Of a DNA stretch of 64,000 nt, positions 60,572-64,000 are shown one piece after another. The position numbers and the translations under genes are program-made. The notes under the pieces were generated by a model, which worked only from the letters and a program-made list of their open reading frames with translations, was not told the DNA's origin and searched no databases. Positions within the stretch are counted from its first letter, which is position 1. Each line of letters opens with the position of its first letter. The stretch comes from Prosthecobacter algae (GTDB lineage: Bacteria; Verrucomicrobiota; Verrucomicrobiia; Verrucomicrobiales; Verrucomicrobiaceae), in assembly GCF_039542385.1 (NCBI RefSeq), contig NZ_BAABIA010000008.1, forward strand, positions 62,001 to 126,000. The letters run 5' to 3'.

Positions 60572-61768
60572 TCAGAAAGAGGCCGTAACCCCTAAAGAGA
60601 TGTTGTTGCGGTCAAATTCGCGCAGCGAATCGTCCGACTGCAAAATCGAATAAGAATAACGGGCATCGAGCGAAAGGTTTTCGAGCATCTGGTAGGAGAT
60701 GCCGGTGGAAAGAAGCAACGAATGCTCTGTCACATCGGTCCCTGCACCGCCATCAAAAGTGCTGTAAGCGTAAGACACGCCGCCGTTGACGGCCACACGC
60801 TTGTTGATCTGGTGGCTCACGTTCAGGCCTGTGCGGAAGGCATAGCGGGTGTCAAAACCCCCGATTTCAGCGGAATCATAACCGACAGAACCGAACCAAC
60901 GGGCAGTTGTCTGGCGGGCAACCAGGTAGCTGTAGGCCACTTCGGCATAGGGCGAGGTATTTTCAGCACGGTCCGATTTGAAGAACTCAGCGCCGACTCT
61001 GAACGAGCCAGTGGAACGTTCGCTCCAGGCATGATCCACACCGACGAGAGCAAAGTGAGACTGCGCATCCACGTCATCACGCTCACGGTAATCGGTGATG
61101 CGGTAACGATATTCTGCGGCCAAGCTGGTGCGCTTCGACAAAGCATAGCTGAATTGCTGCGCGATGAGGACTGACAGACGATCCTCGAGACCCGAGACCA
61201 CTTCATCCTCATAAGAAATGCCGTCCACCGTCAATGAGGTGGTGGTCGAGAAGCGCTGAGACCAAGCGTAGCTGACATTGAAATTATTGAAACCGTAGAG
61301 ATACTGACCATTGTATAGCGTCGTGGAGCCGCCCGTTGCAAAATTCGGTTCCGCCTCATAGGTAAGATAGAAATTATTGCTAATTTTCAGACGCTGCGAG
61401 ATTTGGTGGGCAATGTTAAAAGCCACTCGAGCATTGTAAAACGTGTCATCGTAGCGCGGAATGCCATCGAGGTAATGGATGACGCCCAAATCAAGGGCCA
61501 TGCTCCAGGGCGTCGTCGGGTCTGCATCAGCATAGGTCATCCCAACGCCCCCTTGCGCATAGTAGGATTCGAAATCCTGTAAAAACGGAGACGGCACCTC
61601 ATAGCTCAACGAGTCATAGCCCCCACGCGCCGAAAGGCTCCAGGTTAAAGGCTGATCCTCACCAAAATCACCCGAAAAATCCCGAACGGCTGTAAGCCCT
61701 TGGGAAAAAGCCGAAGTGGCGGAGAGTGCCATCAGGGCCGCAAAAAACAAAGCGTTGGGAAAGCGCAT
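60572..61768 (-). CDS. outer-membrane beta-barrel protein
   Basis: The product has 398 residues. A signal peptide of 22 residues ends SFSQ. The rest is alternating hydrophobic/aromatic strands with frequent Ser/Thr/Tyr (SLSARGGYDSLSYEVP, RLKISNNFYLTYEAEPNF, ARYSYSILQSDD), ending in NISLGVTASF with a C-terminal Phe. This is typical of a 16-18-strand porin-like barrel. Proteins of this kind accompany Wza/Wzc genes in exopolysaccharide loci lacking a large Wza. The wzc gene begins about 110 bases downstream in the same direction. Confidence 0.85.
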   Translation of the reverse strand: MRFPNALFFAALMALSATSAFSQGLTAVRDFSGDFGEDQPLTWSLSARGGYDSLSYEVPSPFLQDFESYYAQGGVGMTYADADPTTPWSMALDLGVIHYLDGIPRYDDTFYNARVAFNIAHQISQRLKISNNFYLTYEAEPNFATGGSTTLYNGQYLYGFNNFNVSYAWSQRFSTTTSLTVDGISYEDEVVSGLEDRLSVLIAQQFSYALSKRTSLAAEYRYRITDYRERDDVDAQSHFALVGVDHAWSERSTGSFRVGAEFFKSDRAENTSPYAEVAYSYLVARQTTARWFGSVGYDSAEIGGFDTRYAFRTGLNVSHQINKRVAVNGGVSYAYSTFDGGAGTDVTEHSLLLSTGISYQMLENLSLDARYSYSILQSDDSLREFDRNNISLGVTASF

Positions 61769-61816
61769 GGTCGGGAGATGTTGAAAGGTGATGGGAACTC
61801 AACAGTTAACCGAAAA

Positions 61817-62380
61817 TCATGGACTGCAATTGCAGGGGGAGGTAGGCACCTTACCGCACTTGCGGTGCTTGGGATCACAAGGGATGAAGCTGGTTGCAGG
61901 AGGCTGAATCAAGTAAACCCCACGGATGCTGGGAGTCGGGATGAACTCCTCTTCCACAGGGGCCACAGGCAAGGGATTCTTGGAAGGGTTTTTCGCAGAG
62001 TCTGTCGGATCAACGGAAGTCGTTGAAGTCACATTGGTGATGGCCGCACCTGGAGAAACAGAGGTCGCGCAGTCCATGATTACACCCGACATCTTGGGGG
62101 CTACGGCAATTCCCGTCTGCACGATCTGATTCACCATGGCACTGTCGGCCTGGGAAGCCACGATCGCCGCCTTGATGATTTCACAAGCACACGATTCATT
62201 GATAACGAGGGCGTCTTCAACGATCATCAGAGCCTTTGATGGATCCTTTTGAATGGCGGCAGCCACATCTCTCGAGATGTCGTCACAACCGCTGGATTGA
62301 GCCAGAGTCTGGGAAAAATCGGCACTGAGGGCCAGCCCAAAAAGGCAAACAGCAGATCGAAGAGCGTTAAAAACTCTCAT
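61817..62380 (-). CDS. small secreted Cys-containing protein next to the export genes
   Basis: The product has 187 residues from the ATG at 62380. A signal peptide covers about 1-27, and the mature part has six to eight cysteines (SGCDDISRD, ESCACEII, MDCATS, FIPCDPKHRKC, SPCNCSP). The middle is Ala/Val-rich and helical (DVAAAIQKDPSKALMIVEDA). The end is Pro-rich. I do not recognise a family outside this phylum. It stands upstream of the barrel and wzc genes in the same direction, consistent with a role in the envelope. An upstream extension overlaps tRNA-Gly and is rejected. Confidence 0.7.
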   Translation of the reverse strand: MRVFNALRSAVCLFGLALSADFSQTLAQSSGCDDISRDVAAAIQKDPSKALMIVEDALVINESCACEIIKAAIVASQADSAMVNQIVQTGIAVAPKMSGVIMDCATSVSPGAAITNVTSTTSVDPTDSAKNPSKNPLPVAPVEEEFIPTPSIRGVYLIQPPATSFIPCDPKHRKCGKVPTSPCNCSP

Positions 62381-62410
62381 AAGAGAAGGAAAACTGAGAT
62401 TATTTACAAC

Positions 62411-62484
62411 TGGAGCGGGTAGTGGGAATCGAACCCACATGGCCAGCTTGGAAGGCTGGAACTTTACCACTAAGCTATACCCGC
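62411..62484 (-). tRNA. tRNA-Gly (TCC anticodon)
   Basis: On the minus strand a complete cloverleaf is formed: acceptor GCGGGTA/TACCCGC, anticodon stem CCAGC-loop CTTCCAA-GCTGG, T arm with GTTCGATTC. The anticodon is TCC. The encoded CCA end is at 62411-62413. Confidence 0.97.
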
Positions 62485-62978
62485 GATTGAAGTTATAATA
62501 ACCGACTGTCTCTTAGGCCTGCAAGATATTTTTTAGAATTAACACAAAAAGTTTTAAAATTTAGAATTGCTAACAGATCAACAAAACCAAATTTTTAAAC
62601 ATCCTGCCATTCCTTCCGAGGCGACAAATAGCAGGACTGGATGATCTGGCAAGACTGATTTATCAAGTTGTAACCGATCCCGAGAAATCGCGTAGAAGAG
62701 TTGTGCCCGACTGATCTGAATTTTTCGATTTGTTAACAAATGTTAAAATTATTTGCAAATTTTGTTGACGATGGTTTTAAACTTTAGTTCAACGAGGGTG
62801 TCAGAACGTGCGCGCCGGAGACCGTGAATCCAGCCGCCAAACCTACCACCACAATTTGGCAGAAAAGTTGCTTTGAAAAAATGAGGAGAAAGTCAGTCAT
62901 CCTTATGCTATACTGCCGACCCCCTGTTTTTGAGCAGGGCGTCAAGAAAAGCAAAACTGCACCGTATTTAAATCTGTA
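62485..62978. other. gene-free region upstream of the sigma factor
   Basis: These 494 bases hold no protein gene. The left half is AT-rich. A TATACT (62909-62914) is a possible -10 without a good -35. A small hairpin at 62922-62939 (CCCTG/CAGGG) lies in the presumed leader. A TTGACG at 62765-62770 has no matching -10 at 16-18 bases. Confidence 0.5.
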
Positions 62979-63878
62979 ATGTCTAACATGGAACTCGACG
63001 GAGGTATCAAGATCTACCTGAGGGAGATCGGCAAGACCGACTTGCTGACTCCTGAGCAGGAGGTCGAACTCGCCGAGCGCATCAAGCGCGGCGACCCAGA
63101 AGCGCGCTCGCACATGATCCGCGCCAACCTCCGACTGGTCGTCAAGATCGCCCAGGACTACGCCAATTATGGCCTGCCGCTTTTGGATCTCATCTCGGAA
63201 GGCAACATCGGCCTGATGAAGGCGGTGGAACGCTTTGACCCCAACAAGGGGGGCAAACTTTCCACTTACGCCGCTTGGTGGATCAAACAGTCCATCAAAC
63301 GCGCCCTGGCCAACCAGTCCAAGACCATCCGCCTGCCCGTCCACATGGTGGACAAGATCAGCAAGATGCGCCGCGTGGCCATGGCGATGTCTGAGGAACT
63401 CGGTCGCGAGCCAACGGACGACGAACTGTCTGAAGAAATCGGCATTGATCGCGCAAAGCTCAGCCAGCTTAAAGTCGCCTCCATGCGTCCGGCTTCCCTG
63501 GATGCGCCCATCAGCGATGATGACAGCACTGAGTTCGGTGAAATCGTCGGCGATGAAAATGCGCAGACGCCTTTCGATCTCCTCAGCCACAAAAACATGC
63601 ATGGCCAGCTCGATGGCCTGCTGACGGTCCTGGATGAGCGTGAGCGCAAGATTATTGATGCACGTTTTGGCCTTGCCGGTCAAAAACCACGCACGCTTGA
63701 AGAAGTGGGTCAGGAATTTGGCGTGACGCGTGAGCGTATCCGCCAGCTTCAGAACATTGCGCTGCGCAAGCTGCGCCGTGCGCTGCAGAAGAAAGAAGAC
63801 CCCATCCCAAAAGCGCTGCGCAATGCGGGAGCCAAAAAGAAAAAGAAGGCTGCCGCCGAAGACAAGATGCTGGGCTGA
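62979..63878 (+). CDS. sigma-70-family RNA polymerase sigma factor, primary or group-2 type
   Basis: The product has 299 residues. Regions 1.2, 2, 3 and 4 are all present: IKIYLREIGKTDLLT, ANLRLVVKIAQDYANYG, STYAAWWIKQSIKRALA (2.3-2.4), RRVAMAMSEELGREPTDDE, and the region 4.2 helix-turn-helix TLEEVGQEFGVTRERIRQLQ. Region 1.1 and the large non-conserved insertion of RpoD are missing, and the tail is Lys-rich (KKKKKAAAEDK). This could be the housekeeping sigma of the organism or a RpoS-like group-2 factor. Its genome context (two tRNAs, envelope genes) does not decide. A terminator follows. Confidence 0.93.
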   Translation: MSNMELDGGIKIYLREIGKTDLLTPEQEVELAERIKRGDPEARSHMIRANLRLVVKIAQDYANYGLPLLDLISEGNIGLMKAVERFDPNKGGKLSTYAAWWIKQSIKRALANQSKTIRLPVHMVDKISKMRRVAMAMSEELGREPTDDELSEEIGIDRAKLSQLKVASMRPASLDAPISDDDSTEFGEIVGDENAQTPFDLLSHKNMHGQLDGLLTVLDERERKIIDARFGLAGQKPRTLEEVGQEFGVTRERIRQLQNIALRKLRRALQKKEDPIPKALRNAGAKKKKKAAAEDKMLG

Positions 63879-63905
63879 GGCTTGGTGTACCAAGACACAT
63901 TCTAA

Positions 63906-63939
63906 CAAAAAAGGCAGGTCATCGCGACCTGCCTTTTTT
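63906..63939 (+). terminator. Rho-independent terminator after the sigma factor gene
   Basis: AAGGCAGGTC pairs with GACCTGCCTT around a 5-base loop. It is flanked by A5 on the left and T6 on the right, so it can act in both directions. Confidence 0.85.
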
Positions 63940-63967
63940 ATTTCTGATTAGGCCGGAGAATGATTGA

Positions 63968-64000
63968 TCACCGTTTCTTGGAAGCCGGCTTGCTCTCCAC
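63968..64000 (-). CDS. C-terminal end of a protein running off the window
   Basis: On the minus strand the last bases read VESKPASKKR followed by a TGA stop at 63968-63970. The gene would begin beyond the window. The basic tail resembles many ribosome- or nucleic-acid-associated proteins, but ten residues are too few to identify it. The bidirectional terminator at 63906-63939 is well placed to end it. Confidence 0.4.
   Translation of the reverse strand: MESKPASKKR

Overview
The window is a chromosomal stretch that I read as belonging to a member of the Verrucomicrobia, probably close to Prosthecobacter or Verrucomicrobium. This is inferred from gene content and was not searched. The pointers are paired DUF1501 and PSCyt1-DUF1549-DUF1553 genes, a DUF1080 sugar-hydrolase-like protein, a WD40 protein with a planctomycete-type cytochrome c domain, an RGG-rich protein of a kind I know only from this phylum, and a high-GC background with conventional bacterial housekeeping genes. 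No ribosomal RNA, insertion sequence, prophage or CRISPR array was seen.

Layout. 1-12.2 kb: ribosomal proteins L27 and L21, a lipoprotein, a STAS plus GAF-PP2C partner-switch pair running into grpE and dnaJ, a glutaredoxin-like protein, tRNA-Cys, a secreted protein, an RRM glycine-rich RNA-binding protein, an aldo/keto reductase, L28, ndk and a Tat-exported beta-propeller. 12.5-20.8 kb: a DEAD-box helicase with a DbpA-type RNA-binding domain, the RGG-rich protein, FtsK with a large insertion, a gamma-carbonic-anhydrase-like protein and HU. 20.9-31.5 kb is a signalling block on the minus strand: an AraC regulator, a histidine kinase-response regulator pair with a universal stress protein, a CcoI-like copper ATPase, the RNase P RNA gene, and a second kinase-regulator pair translationally coupled to a solute-binding protein.

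31.6-45.6 kb: Planctomycetes/Verrucomicrobia-type surface or export genes (DUF1501, DUF1080, PSD1 plus DUF1501) interrupted by two accessory elements. One is an AT-richer AAA ATPase-subtilisin pair resembling the IetAS anti-phage system, next to a gene remnant. The other is a ParE/RelE-type toxin-antitoxin pair wedged between PSD1 and DUF1501. 45.6-49.1 kb: a membrane-anchored thioredoxin, phosphofructokinase, and a carrier-protein/condensation-domain fusion.

49.2-55.9 kb is the most interesting block, an RNA-repair locus. RtcR (CARF plus sigma-54 activator) is divergent from slipin, a HEPN-like gene and rtcB. A near-consensus -24/-12 promoter, a perfect inverted repeat and a long hairpin-rich leader lie between them. 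rtcA is separated from rtcB by two small genes in the opposite direction, one of them kinase-like. The arrangement suggests RNA damage sensing (RtcR), possible RNA cleavage (HEPN-like), ligation (RtcB), end cyclisation (RtcA) and a membrane scaffold (slipin) under one inducible promoter.

55.9-64 kb: a WD40-cytochrome protein, a YkgJ zinc/iron-cluster protein, an exopolysaccharide export set (Wza-like, Wzc-like, outer-membrane barrel, small secreted Cys protein), tRNA-Gly and a primary-type sigma-70 factor. The last bases hold the C-terminal end of another gene.
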